A DNA stretch of 64,000 nt from Beijerinckiaceae bacterium (lineage in GTDB: Bacteria > Pseudomonadota > Alphaproteobacteria > Rhizobiales > Beijerinckiaceae), in the NCBI GenBank assembly GCA_019745195.1, contig JAIETL010000002.1:1-64000 (forward strand), read 5' to 3'. Below are positions 8,556 through 16,309 of the stretch, one piece after another. The position numbers and the translations under genes were made by a program. Each line of letters opens with the position of its first letter. The stretch's first letter is position 1. The notes under the pieces are model-generated. The model searched no databases. It was not told the DNA's origin and saw only the letters and a program-made list of their open reading frames with translations.

Positions 8556-9164
8556 ATGATCTGGCTCCATGCCCTGGACGAGACCGCGACCTCCCTGCCC
8601 GCCGTCTGGCTGATCGCCTCGCGGCGCAGCCCGGCGAACCTGCCCGAGCGCTCGGCGCTGCGGCGCGGCATCGCGCATGAGCTGATCGCCCGGCAGTTCT
8701 CGCTGCCGCCCCAGGCCGTGACCATCGAGCACGACGAGGCCGGACGGCCCGTGCTCGCCCGTCCGGCCGGCACGGGACTGCACCTCTCGCTCGCGACCCG
8801 CGCGGGGCTGGTCGCGGTCGCGCTGGCGCGCGCGCCCGTCGGCGTCGATGTCGAGCGGATCGAGCCTGCCGTCCCGCCGCCGCTGGCAAGCCTGCATTCG
8901 GACGAGCGCGAGAGGCTCGCCATGCTGCCGGAGGCCGCGAGACCGCTCGCCTTCGCCCAGATATGGACCGCGAAGGAGGCCTATGTGAAGGCGCTCGGCA
9001 CGGGCTTTCTGCGTCCGCCCGAGAGTTTCGCGGTGACGCTTCTGACCGGCGGCCGCTTCAAGATCGACGATCCCGAAAGACCGACGGGGGCGTTGGGCCA
9101 TGGCCTGATCGACAAAAACGGCGGCCAGGGGAGCCTGGCCGCCGCAATGATCGTGCTCGACTGA
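8556..9164 (+). CDS. 4'-phosphopantetheinyl transferase superfamily protein
   Basis: The protein has 202 residues from the ATG giving MIWLHALDE; the frame upstream is non-coding overlap with the azlC promoter. The Sfp-type signature is clear: VGVDVERI (Mg-binding Asp) and, 60 residues later, WTAKEAYVKALG with the catalytic Glu and Lys. Such enzymes attach the CoA-derived arm to carrier proteins of secondary metabolism or fatty-acid synthesis. No NRPS/PKS gene is in the window, so its partner is elsewhere. It is convergent with terC; their stops are eight bases apart inside an inverted repeat. Confidence 0.9.
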   Translation: MIWLHALDETATSLPAVWLIASRRSPANLPERSALRRGIAHELIARQFSLPPQAVTIEHDEAGRPVLARPAGTGLHLSLATRAGLVAVALARAPVGVDVERIEPAVPPPLASLHSDERERLAMLPEAARPLAFAQIWTAKEAYVKALGTGFLRPPESFAVTLLTGGRFKIDDPERPTGALGHGLIDKNGGQGSLAAAMIVLD

Positions 9165-9172
9165 GACCAGGC

Positions 9173-9916
9173 TCAGCCCGGCTGGTCGGCCGGCTTCTTC
9201 TTGAGCATCCACGCGACCCCGACCACGAACAGCGCACCGATCGTCGCGGCGCTGTAGAAGGGGAGCTTGGCCGCCGCGAGCCCGGCCGGCGCGGTGTCGC
9301 TGACCGGCACGACCTGCACCCAGCTCGGGATGGCGGTCTGGAGCCACTGGAGCACGGCGATGTCGGTGAGCAGCATTTCGCCGGCGATCCAGCCGAGCAG
9401 CGCCGCGCCGAGCCAGACCAGGATGGGGTAGCGCTCGAGCACGTCCGAGAGCAGCCGCGCGCCATAGACGATGAGCGGGATCGTCAGCAGCAGGCCGAAG
9501 ATGAACAGCTCGAAATGGCCGCGCGCCGCAGCCGCGATCGCCAGCACGTTGTCGAGGCTCATCACCGCGTCGGCGATGGCGATGGTGCGCACGGCCTTCC
9601 AGAGATTGTCCGAGGCCTCGATGTCGCCATGGGCCTCGTCCTCGCCCTTGGCCAGCTTGATCGCGATCCAGAACAGCAGCAGCGCGCCGACGACCTTCAG
9701 GAACGGAATGTTCAGCAGGTAGCTGACGATGATGGCGAAGAAGATGCGCAGGCCGACGGCCGCGCCCGCGCCGAGCAGGATGCCGATCTTGCGCTGCTTC
9801 TCAGGCAGCGAGCGCACTGCCAGCGCGATGACGATGGCGTTGTCGCCCGAAAGCAGGAGGTCGATCCAGATGATCTGGAGCAGCGACGTCCAGAATGCCG
9901 AGGATGAAAAATCCAT
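9173..9916 (-). CDS. TerC/YjbE-family integral membrane protein
   Basis: The protein has 247 residues with seven or so helices. Two TerC hallmarks with charged residues inside helices are seen: LLLSGDNAIVIALAVRSL and ADAVMSLDNVLAIAAA. TerC proteins are linked to manganese efflux and metal homeostasis, sometimes during protein secretion. A yybP-ykoY manganese riboswitch, common before such genes, was looked for and not seen; two hairpins occupy the leader instead. Confidence 0.92.
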   Translation of the reverse strand: MDFSSSAFWTSLLQIIWIDLLLSGDNAIVIALAVRSLPEKQRKIGILLGAGAAVGLRIFFAIIVSYLLNIPFLKVVGALLLFWIAIKLAKGEDEAHGDIEASDNLWKAVRTIAIADAVMSLDNVLAIAAAARGHFELFIFGLLLTIPLIVYGARLLSDVLERYPILVWLGAALLGWIAGEMLLTDIAVLQWLQTAIPSWVQVVPVSDTAPAGLAAAKLPFYSAATIGALFVVGVAWMLKKKPADQPG

Positions 9917-9940
9917 GATGCGGTCAATCCCTCAAATAGC

Positions 9941-9975
9941 GGGTCGTTTCGACCCCTGCTGTGCCCCGATCGGGG
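9941..9975 (-). other. paired hairpins in the terC leader
   Basis: GGGTCG-TTT-CGACCC (9941-9955) and the perfect palindrome CCCCGATCGGGG (9964-9975) lie between the terC start and the tartrate dehydrogenase stop. They could be a terminator remnant or leader structure. Neither has a T run in either direction. Role unknown. Confidence 0.4.
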
Positions 9976-10052
9976 GATCGATGGCAAGTGTTTAGGCAAG
10001 CGGTCCGGCCGGAAAACCGAACCGCACGATGATGGTTCCTGCCGGGCGGGGA

Positions 10053-11132
10053 TCAGCCCAGCGCCTGCTCGATCGCCTTGCCGGCGGCTTCCGTTCCCAG
10101 TGTGCCGCCGAGATCACGCGTGCGGGTGCGGGCGTCGCCCAACGCCCGCTCGATCGCAGCCTCGATGCCTTTCGCTGCCTCATGCTCGCCGAGATGGTCG
10201 AGCATCATCGCGCCCGACCAGATCTGGCCGACCGGGTTGGCGATGCCCTGCCCCGCGATGTCGGGGGCCGAGCCATGGACCGGCTCGAACAGCGAGGGAT
10301 ACTCGCCGGTCGGATTGATGTTGCCGCTCGGGGCGATGCCGATCGTGCCGGTGCAGGCCGGGCCGAGATCGGAGAGGATGTCGCCGAACAGGTTGGACGC
10401 CACGACGACGTCGAAGCGGTCGGGATTCAGCACAAAATGCGCGGTCAGGATGTCGATATGGTACTGGTCGACCGCCACGTCGGGATAGGCTTTCGCCATC
10501 TCCTTCACCCTTTCGTCCCAGTAGGGCATGGTGATCGAGATGCCGTTCGACTTCGTCGCCGAGGTGAGTTTCTTCCGCGGACGGCGCTGGGCCAGTTCGA
10601 AGGCGTACTTCAGGACGCGGTCGACGCCGACGCGGCTCATGATCGTCTCCTGAATGACGATCTCGCGCTCGGTGCCGGCGTACATCCGCCCGCCGACGGA
10701 GGAGTACTCGCCCTCGGTGTTCTCGCGCACGACGAAGAAGTCGATGTCGCCGGGCTTGCGGCCGACCAGCGGGCCGGGCACGCCCGGCATCAGGCGGACG
10801 GGCCGCAGATTGACGTACTGGTCGAACTCGCGCCGGAACAGCAGCAGCGAGCCCCACAGCGAAATGTGGTCCGGCACCTGGGCGGGCATGCCGACCGCGC
10901 CGAAAAAGATCGCGTCATGGCCGCCGATCTGGTCCTTCCAGTCGTCGGGCAGCATCCTGCCGTGCTTCGCGTAATAGTCGCAGGAGGAGAAATCGAACTG
11001 GTCGAGCCTGAGCTCGAAGCCATAGCGCTTCGAGGCGGCCTCGAGCACGCGCAGGCCCTCGGGCATGACCTCCTTGCCGATGCCGTCGCCGGCGATGACG
11101 GCGATGCGGTAGACGCGATTGGTCCGGCTCAT
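10053..11132 (-). CDS. ttuC: tartrate dehydrogenase/decarboxylase (D-malate dehydrogenase family)
   Basis: The protein has 359 residues; the start is set by GGAGAA and by the ATGA overlap with the upstream hydrolase. It belongs to the isocitrate/isopropylmalate dehydrogenase superfamily: VIAGDGIGKEV at the N-terminus, the ENTEGEYSSVGG motif and GSAPDIAGQGIANP near the end. The SSVGG variant and overall length fit NAD-dependent tartrate/D-malate dehydrogenase rather than LeuB. It works on 2-hydroxy-dicarboxylates in the cytoplasm. Co-expression with a haloacetate dehalogenase-like enzyme suggests a route in which a hydroxy-acid product is oxidised. Confidence 0.85.
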   Translation of the reverse strand: MSRTNRVYRIAVIAGDGIGKEVMPEGLRVLEAASKRYGFELRLDQFDFSSCDYYAKHGRMLPDDWKDQIGGHDAIFFGAVGMPAQVPDHISLWGSLLLFRREFDQYVNLRPVRLMPGVPGPLVGRKPGDIDFFVVRENTEGEYSSVGGRMYAGTEREIVIQETIMSRVGVDRVLKYAFELAQRRPRKKLTSATKSNGISITMPYWDERVKEMAKAYPDVAVDQYHIDILTAHFVLNPDRFDVVVASNLFGDILSDLGPACTGTIGIAPSGNINPTGEYPSLFEPVHGSAPDIAGQGIANPVGQIWSGAMMLDHLGEHEAAKGIEAAIERALGDARTRTRDLGGTLGTEAAGKAIEQALG

Positions 11133-12040
11133 GCGTGTTCTCCAAAGAAATCGGCGAACTCCGCCGCCACGAGATCGGGAACTTCCTCGGCCAGATAATG
11201 CCCGCCCGGCAAGGCATGCCCGCGCACATCCTCGGCGCGCTGACGCCATAGCGCCAGGGGATCGAAGCAGCGGCCGATGACGCCGTGCTCGCCCCAGAGC
11301 GCCAGCAGCGGCTGCGTCAGCTTGCGGCCGCCATCGGCGTCGTCATGGGCGATGTCGATGGTGGCGGCCGCGCGATAATCCTCGCAACTGCCATGGATCG
11401 CGGCGGGATCGGCGAAGCAGCGCAGATAGTGTTCAAGCGCCTCGGGCGCGAAAGGCGCAAGCCCGGCCGAACCCGAGCCGCATTTCTTCAGCCAGTAGGC
11501 CTTCGGGTCGGCCTCGATCATCCGCTCGGGGAAGGGCGCGGGCTGGATCAGGAAGAACCAGTGCCAGTAGGCGCGCGCAAACGCGTCGGTCGCGCCGGCA
11601 TACATCTCCCGCGTCGGCGCGATGTCGAGCGTGGCGAGCCGCGTCACCCGGTTTGGATGGTCGAGCGCCAGGCGATGGCCGACGCGCGCGCCGCGATCAT
11701 GCGCGCCGACACGGAAGCGGTCGTGGCCGAGCGCGCTCATGACATCGGCCATGTCCTGCGCCATTGCGCGCTTGGAATAGGGATAATGCTCGGCGTCGGA
11801 CGCGGGTTTGTCACTGTCGCCATAGCCGCGCAGATCGGCGCAGACGAGCGTGAAGCGGTCCCTCAGCCGCGCCGCGACCTTGTGCCAGAGCGCATGCGTC
11901 TGCGGGTAGCCGTGCAGCAGAAGCAGCGGCGGCCCGTCCCCGCCGGTGCGGACACGGATGCGCGCGCCGGATGTCGCGACGTCGAGCAGGCTGAAGCCGG
12001 GAAACAGGCTGTCCCGCACGGGCAGTTCGGTGAGGATCAT
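11129..12040 (-). CDS. alpha/beta hydrolase, fluoroacetate/haloacetate dehalogenase-like
   Basis: The protein has 303 residues from the ATG at 12040 (a TTG at 12064 would add 8). The fold is the alpha/beta hydrolase type, with LLLLHGYPQTHALW. The nucleophile region GAHDRGAR gives Asp115 with neighbouring arginines used for carboxylate binding. LDIAPTREMY, the YWHWFF segment (His/Trp that hold the halide) and GGHYLAEEVP (His281) all match fluoroacetate dehalogenases. The predicted reaction is haloacetate to glycolate. An epoxide or ester hydrolase is the alternative. It is the first gene of a two-gene operon with tartrate dehydrogenase. Confidence 0.82.
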   Translation of the reverse strand: MILTELPVRDSLFPGFSLLDVATSGARIRVRTGGDGPPLLLLHGYPQTHALWHKVAARLRDRFTLVCADLRGYGDSDKPASDAEHYPYSKRAMAQDMADVMSALGHDRFRVGAHDRGARVGHRLALDHPNRVTRLATLDIAPTREMYAGATDAFARAYWHWFFLIQPAPFPERMIEADPKAYWLKKCGSGSAGLAPFAPEALEHYLRCFADPAAIHGSCEDYRAAATIDIAHDDADGGRKLTQPLLALWGEHGVIGRCFDPLALWRQRAEDVRGHALPGGHYLAEEVPDLVAAEFADFFGEHA

Positions 12041-12105
12041 CAGGCCCCGGGACGCTTGCAACAATGACAGGCGAGGTAGCCCGTATCGTCAGGGATTGCG
12101 CCTGC

Positions 12106-12122
12106 GGATTATTTCATAATCC
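12106..12122. promoter_or_regulatory. perfect inverted repeat upstream of the dehalogenase operon
   Basis: GGATTAT-TTC-ATAATCC is a perfect 7-bp inverted repeat in an AT-rich patch 66 bases before the hydrolase start. It has no T run, so it looks like an operator rather than a terminator. No regulator gene is adjacent. Confidence 0.5.
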
Positions 12123-12152
12123 TGATCAATAGCGAGAGCCTGAACCACCACC

Positions 12153-12229
12153 GTCATTGCGAGCGCAGCGAGGCAATCCAGCGTCTCGCGCTACGCCCTC
12201 TTGGATTGCCTCGCTGCGCTCGCAATGAC
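12153..12229. repeat. long palindromic repeat, family 1 (copy 2)
   Basis: The arms GTCATTGCGAGCGCAGCGAG and CTCGCTGCGCTCGCAATGAC are perfect complements, followed inward by GCAATCCA and its complement. It ends one base before the stop of the SCO gene and so closes that operon, perhaps as a 3' structure. Confidence 0.9.
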
Positions 12230-12230
12230 G

Positions 12231-12863
12231 CTAACCCAGATACTTCGTCAGGATCGCCGCCAGCCGCTCCGCCCCTGAATTATGCGGCAGCAGCGTGACG
12301 AAGCGGCCCTCCGTGCCCATCAGATAGGTCAGCGAGCCGTGATCGACGGCGTATTCGCCCTTGCCGTGATGATGCTGCGTCAGCTTGCGGCGATGCACCT
12401 TGTAGGCCTTGGCGACGGCGGCAATCTCGGCTTCGCTTCCGGTCAGGCCGACGAGCTTCGGGTGGAACGCCGCGACATACTCCGCCATCACGGCGACCGT
12501 GTCGTTGGCCGGATCGACCGTGACGAAGAGCGGAGCGACCTTGTCGGCGAGCGGCCCGACCTTGTCGAGCGCCTGCGCGATGATCGGCAGGTCGACCGGG
12601 CAGGTGTCGGTGCAGCGGGTGAAGCCGAAATAGACCAGCATGAAGCGGCCGCGATAATCGACGTCGGTGACGCGTTTGCCGCTGTGGTCGGTCAGGCTGA
12701 AGGGGCCGCCGAATTGGGTCGCCAGCCGGTCATGCGAGGTGCTGGCGGGCGCCGTGGCGCCGTGATGACCATGATGGCCGTGGTGGCCCTGCGCCAGCGC
12801 CGGCGCGGCGATACCGGTTCCGAGAATGGCGAGCAGCGCGCGGCGGCTGAGATGTCCGCTCAT
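12231..12863 (-). CDS. SCO1/SenC-family copper chaperone
   Basis: The protein has 210 residues. The twin-arginine-like signal (RRALLAILGTG to PALAQG) is followed by a His-rich GHHGHHGHHG spacer, then a thioredoxin-like fold. Copper ligands are Cys84 and Cys88 (CTDTCP) and His175 (YAVDHG). SCO proteins deliver copper to the CuA site of cytochrome oxidase or keep its cysteines reduced in the periplasm. Its start overlaps the stop of the upstream Cys-rich protein (ATGA), so it is the last gene of a five-gene unit of secreted Cys/His proteins. No oxidase genes are nearby. Confidence 0.92.
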   Translation of the reverse strand: MSGHLSRRALLAILGTGIAAPALAQGHHGHHGHHGATAPASTSHDRLATQFGGPFSLTDHSGKRVTDVDYRGRFMLVYFGFTRCTDTCPVDLPIIAQALDKVGPLADKVAPLFVTVDPANDTVAVMAEYVAAFHPKLVGLTGSEAEIAAVAKAYKVHRRKLTQHHHGKGEYAVDHGSLTYLMGTEGRFVTLLPHNSGAERLAAILTKYLG

Positions 12864-13369
12864 TTCGGCCACTTGAGATCCTTTCGGCCCAGAATGCCGT
12901 TGTCGGCGAGCGCGGCCTTGGCGGTGGGGTCGGCGCGCCACCATTCGTCGGCCTTGCCATTGGCGGCGGTCCAGTCCTTCTCGAACTGGTCGGTCGGCGC
13001 GAAATCGCCCACGCCGGCCTTCTCCCTGATGCCCTGCACCATCAGGATCGGCATGGCCGGGTTCTCGACCAGCAGGCCGTCGATCTCGATCGTCCTGCCG
13101 CACCAGGGCAGCAGGTCCTTCGTCGCGCCGGCAAAGAGCGTGTTGCTCTTGGCGGCGGTGTAGAGCCTGCCCTCCGAGACGAGGCCGAGCTGGCGCTTGC
13201 CGCCGCCGCAGGCGGCCGGGCAGTCGCCCTTCAGCGTGCAGAGGATATCGACGACCTGGCCGCTGAAAGAGACGAGTTTCTCGTCCTTCAGGCCCCAGGC
13301 CTCGGCGGCGAATGCGGGCGCTGAAAGCAGCGCGGCGGGAATGGCGAGCGACAACAACAGGCGGCGCAT
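12860..13369 (-). CDS. secreted Cys-rich protein, type A (copy 1), function unknown
   Basis: The protein has 169 residues with a Sec signal peptide (MRRLLLSLAI to APAFAAE). The mature part begins with an OB-fold-like module: SGQVVDILC, then a CPAACGGGKRQLGL cluster, a later PWCGR and an IDGLLVENP strand. A charged Trp-rich C-terminal region (KADEWWRADP) follows. It aligns along its full length with the product of 13993-14508. The start codon is ATG at 13369 with GGAGAG upstream; a GTG at 13378 is less well spaced. It lies five bases after the type B gene and overlaps the SCO gene. I recognise no named family; metal or disulphide chemistry is inferred. Confidence 0.85.
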   Translation of the reverse strand: MRRLLLSLAIPAALLSAPAFAAEAWGLKDEKLVSFSGQVVDILCTLKGDCPAACGGGKRQLGLVSEGRLYTAAKSNTLFAGATKDLLPWCGRTIEIDGLLVENPAMPILMVQGIREKAGVGDFAPTDQFEKDWTAANGKADEWWRADPTAKAALADNGILGRKDLKWPK

Positions 13370-13374
13370 GGGGT

Positions 13375-13803
13375 TCACTCTCCGAACGGCACGACGCCGT
13401 GCTCGTCATGAGTCAGATTCACGATGCCCTTGTCGTCGGCGACCTTGTCGACGAGCAGGTATTTGACGCCGTCGCGCTCGAACAGCTCGCCATCGACCGT
13501 GACCTGATGGGTCTGGATTTTCACGATCTTCGGCGCGGCGACGCTGACATCCTCGTTCTCGATGCGCAGCACCATGTAGAACTGGCCATCCTTGTCCCGG
13601 ATCGCGACCGGGATGCCGCCGACCGCGCACCAGACCGCGCATTGATGATGCGCCGTGCCGAGCCCGAACATGATGCCGGTGACGGCGCACCAGGTGTCGA
13701 CGATCTCGCCCGAGACTTGCACGCGCTTGCCGGCGGCTGGGGTCTGCGCGGCGGCGGGCCAGGCGAACGCCAGAAGCGCTGCGGCGATCAGGGTGCGTTT
13801 CAC
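13375..13803 (-). CDS. secreted Cys/His protein, type B (copy 1), function unknown
   Basis: The protein has 142 residues from a GTG start preceded by GGAGAA, giving VKRTLIAAALLAFAW and signal cleavage near AAAQ. The core is SGEIVDTWC, then GTAHHQCAVWCAVGGIP (two His and two Cys in eight residues), and a conserved THDEHG near the end. The first Cys with the HHxC-x2-WC cluster looks like a metal or haem-free redox site. It aligns closely with the product of 14636-15082. The GxxxDxxC, GG, DG-xxY and VDGELFERDG landmarks also match type A, so the two types appear to be diverged forms of one domain. Confidence 0.88.
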   Translation of the reverse strand: MKRTLIAAALLAFAWPAAAQTPAAGKRVQVSGEIVDTWCAVTGIMFGLGTAHHQCAVWCAVGGIPVAIRDKDGQFYMVLRIENEDVSVAAPKIVKIQTHQVTVDGELFERDGVKYLLVDKVADDKGIVNLTHDEHGVVPFGE

Positions 13804-13916
13804 TGGCGTTCTCCGGGCTTTTCTTGCGACGCACGCTAGCACGCAGCCAGCGCGCGTCGCCTCACCAGCGCGTGAGGCGAGGTTGCAGTGTCGTGAGCCG
13901 TCCGTGAACGCGACCC

Positions 13917-13990
13917 GTCATTGCGAGCGCAGCGAAGCAATCCAGAGGTCGGCGCGAGACGCTGGATTGCTTCGCTGCGCTCGCAATGAC
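13917..13990. repeat. long palindromic repeat, family 1 (copy 3)
   Basis: GTCATTGCGAGCGCAGCGAA and TTCGCTGCGCTCGCAATGAC are perfectly complementary arms around a short centre. It is located in the gap between the type A copy 2 stop and the type B copy 1 start, and could separate the two halves of the duplicated cluster. Confidence 0.9.
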
Positions 13991-13992
13991 TA

Positions 13993-14508
13993 TTAGGGCC
14001 TGGGTTTCGGCGCGAGCCCCTTGATTCCGAGCGGCCCGTCTTCCGCGATCAGGCGGTTCGCCTCGGGGTCCGCCCGCCACCATTCCTGCGCCTTGCCATG
14101 CCGCGCCTCCCATTCCGTCTTGAAACGTTCGGCGGGCGTGAAGGGCGCGGACGCATCGGTGCGGATGCCCTGCACGAAGAACAGCGTCACGGCCGGATTT
14201 TCGATCAGCAGGCCGTCGGCCTCGATCTCGCGACCGCAATATCCGATGAGGTCGGCGATCGCGCCGGCGAAGTCGATGTTCGACTTGGCGACGAGCCGGA
14301 ACGCGCCGTCCGCGAGAACGAGACCGAGCTGACGCTTGCCCCCACCGCAATCGGACGCGCAGCGGCCCTTGAGATGGCACAGCGCATCGGTGACGCGGCC
14401 CTTCAGCACGACCTGCTTCTCGTGCGGGATGTTCCAGGGTTCGGCGGCGGTGGTTGGGGCACTGGCAGAGACCGCTGACAAAGCAAGACAGAACCCCACC
14501 GCCCTCAT
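13993..14508 (-). CDS. secreted Cys-rich protein, type A (copy 2), function unknown
   Basis: The protein has 171 residues with signal peptide MRAVGFCLALSAVSASA ending near TTAAE. It shares the landmarks of copy 1: DALCHLKGRC, then DCGGGKRQLGL, a later GYCGR, ADGLLIENP and AQEWWRADPEA. The start codon falls inside the arm of a palindromic repeat (14501-14616), so the repeat supplies the ATG and the purine-rich stretch before it; a GTG nine bases later is the alternative. The C-terminus ends in a Pro/Lys tail. Same unknown role as copy 1. Confidence 0.8.
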   Translation of the reverse strand: MRAVGFCLALSAVSASAPTTAAEPWNIPHEKQVVLKGRVTDALCHLKGRCASDCGGGKRQLGLVLADGAFRLVAKSNIDFAGAIADLIGYCGREIEADGLLIENPAVTLFFVQGIRTDASAPFTPAERFKTEWEARHGKAQEWWRADPEANRLIAEDGPLGIKGLAPKPRP

Positions 14509-14616
14509 CCTGAGGAGCCGCGCAGCGGCGTCTCGAAGGGTGTTCCAGATGTCTCCCGTGCAAACTGGAGCATCCTTCGAGACGCGCTCCTGCGGAGCGC
14601 TCCTCAGGATGAGGGC
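14501..14616. repeat. long palindromic repeat, family 2
   Basis: The outer arms GCCCTCATCCTGAGGAGC (14501-14518) and GCTCCTCAGGATGAGGGC (14599-14616) are perfect complements; inner arms carry GTCTCGAAGG and CCTTCGAGAC. It sits between type B copy 2 and type A copy 2 and overlaps the start of the latter. It resembles dispersed palindromes common in rhizobial genomes. Confidence 0.9.
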
Positions 14617-14635
14617 TGAGTGACACACCATCGCC

Positions 14636-15082
14636 TCAGTTCCCGAACGGCTGGATGCCGTGCTCGTCATGGGTCATCAGGATGACGCCCTTGTCGTCGG
14701 CGATACGGTCGACCAGCAGATACTTCACACCGTCGCGTTCGAGCAATTCGCCTTCGACCACGACCTCATGCGTCGCCATCTTCGCGACGCGGGGATTGGC
14801 GGCGCTGTCCTCGTCGTCGCCGATCTTCAGGACCAGATAGAGCGCGCCGCTCGCATCCCGGATGCTGACCGGGATGCCGCCGAGCGCGCACCAGATCGCG
14901 CATTGGTGGTGCGCCGTGCCCTTGGCGAACATCAGCCCGCTGATCGAGCACCAGGTATCGCTGATCTCGCCGGTTACGGTGACGCGGCGGCCCTCCTGCG
15001 CGAGGCCGTGATTCGGAACCAGCGCAGCGACTGCAAGAAGGGTCACAAGCCAGAGGACGCCGCGCTGCAATATCTTTGTCAT
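14636..15082 (-). CDS. secreted Cys/His protein, type B (copy 2), function unknown
   Basis: The protein has 148 residues from the ATG giving MTKILQRGVLWLV, with a signal peptide ending near GLAQE. It preserves every landmark of copy 1: TGEISDTWC, GTAHHQCAIWCALGGIP, ERDGVKYLLVDRIADDKG and the final THDEHGIQPFGN. Conservation of the HHxC-x2-WC cluster and THDEHG between the copies argues that these residues are functional. It is the first gene of the B-A-B-A-SCO series and diverges from pheS. Confidence 0.85.
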   Translation of the reverse strand: MTKILQRGVLWLVTLLAVAALVPNHGLAQEGRRVTVTGEISDTWCSISGLMFAKGTAHHQCAIWCALGGIPVSIRDASGALYLVLKIGDDEDSAANPRVAKMATHEVVVEGELLERDGVKYLLVDRIADDKGVILMTHDEHGIQPFGN

Positions 15083-15210
15083 ACCTGGAGCGTCCACCCC
15101 TCGTCGGACCGCCGGATTCACCGTCCGCGCAATGCTTTGCCAGCACGATGCCTCTAGCATCGCCGTTGGCGACACCATAGAAGATGCCTCGCAAACGGAC
15201 CAGAGCAGGC

Positions 15211-16293
15211 ATGAATGAGATCGACACCCTGAATGGCACGCTCCTCGCCGACATCGCGGCGGCGTCGGACGAGGCGGCGCTGGAGCAGATCCGGATCGCG
15301 GCGCTCGGCAAGGCCGGCTCGATCTCGGCGCTGCTGAAGACGCTGGGGGGCATGACGCCCGACGAGCGCAAGGAAAAGGGGCCGCTGATCAACGGCCTGC
15401 GCGACAGTGTCCAGAGCGCGCTCGCCAGCCGCAAGGACGCACTCGGCAATGCGGCGCTGGATGCAAGGCTTGCGGCCGAGACCATCGACATCTCGCTGCC
15501 GGTGCGCGAGGGCCCGGAGCAGCGCGGGCGCATCCATCCGATCAGCCAGGTCATCGACGAGATCACCGTCATCTTCGGCGATATGGGCTTCTCGGTGGCC
15601 GAAGGCCCCGATGTCGAGACCGACGACCTCAATTTCACCAGGCTGAACTTCCCCGTCGGCCATCCGGCCCGCGAGATGCACGACACCTTCTTCTTCGCGC
15701 CGGGTTCCAACGGCGAGCGCAAGCTGCTGCGCACCCACACCTCGCCGGTGCAGGTCCGCACCATGATTTCGCAGCAGCCGCCGATCCGCGTGATCTGCCC
15801 GGGCCGCACCTACCGGATGGATTCGGACCAGACCCACACGCCGATGTTCCATCAGGTCGAGGGGCTGGTGATCGACAGAGGAGCGCATATGGGGCACCTG
15901 AAATGGGTGCTGGAGGAGTTCTGCAAGGCGTTCTTCGAGATCGATGAGGTCAAGATGCGCTTCCGCCCGTCCTTCTTCCCCTTCACCGAGCCCTCGGTCG
16001 AGGTCGATATCCAGTGCTCGCGCAAGGGCGGCGAGATCCGCTTCGGCGAGGGCGAGGACTGGCTCGAAATCCTCGGCTGCGGCATGGTCCACCCCAACGT
16101 GCTCAGGAATTGCGGGCTCGACCCCGAGGTCTATCAGGGCTTCGCCTGGGGCATGGGCATCGATCGCATCGCCATGCTGAAATACGGCATGCCGGACCTG
16201 CGCCCCTTCTTCGAGGCGGATGTGCGCTGGCTGAACCATTACGGTTTTCGCCCGCTCGACCTGCCGACATTAACCGGCGGGCTGTCGTCTTGA
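15211..16293 (+). CDS. pheS: phenylalanine-tRNA ligase alpha subunit
   Basis: The protein has 360 residues from the ATG with AGCAGG upstream; an in-frame ATG at 15184 is possible. An N-terminal coiled coil precedes the class II catalytic core, with [12 protein letters not shown], the [18 protein letters not shown] motif 2 region and [17 protein letters not shown] (motif 3). It pairs with PheT to charge tRNA-Phe. Unusually, pheT is not next: three coding sequences intervene. Confidence 0.98.
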   Translation: MNEIDTLNGTLLADIAAASDEAALEQIRIAALGKAGSISALLKTLGGMTPDERKEKGPLINGLRDSVQSALASRKDALGNAALDARLAAETIDISLPVREGPEQRGRIHPISQVIDEITVIFGDMGFSVAEGPDVETDDLNFTRLNFPVGHPAREMHDTFFFAPGSNGERKLLRTHTSPVQVRTMISQQPPIRVICPGRTYRMDSDQTHTPMFHQVEGLVIDRGAHMGHLKWVLEEFCKAFFEIDEVKMRFRPSFFPFTEPSVEVDIQCSRKGGEIRFGEGEDWLEILGCGMVHPNVLRNCGLDPEVYQGFAWGMGIDRIAMLKYGMPDLRPFFEADVRWLNHYGFRPLDLPTLTGGLSS

Positions 16294-16309
16294 GCAGGAG
16301 GGCAACCCG

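Noticed and set aside
9917..10052. yybP-ykoY manganese riboswitch before terC
   Set aside because: The conserved riboswitch core sequence was looked for and not seen; only two simple hairpins are present.
12231..13409. One long minus-strand frame joining the SCO gene to upstream sequence
   Set aside because: The SCO signal peptide starts at 12863 with an ATGA overlap; the upstream part is another frame of the type A gene.
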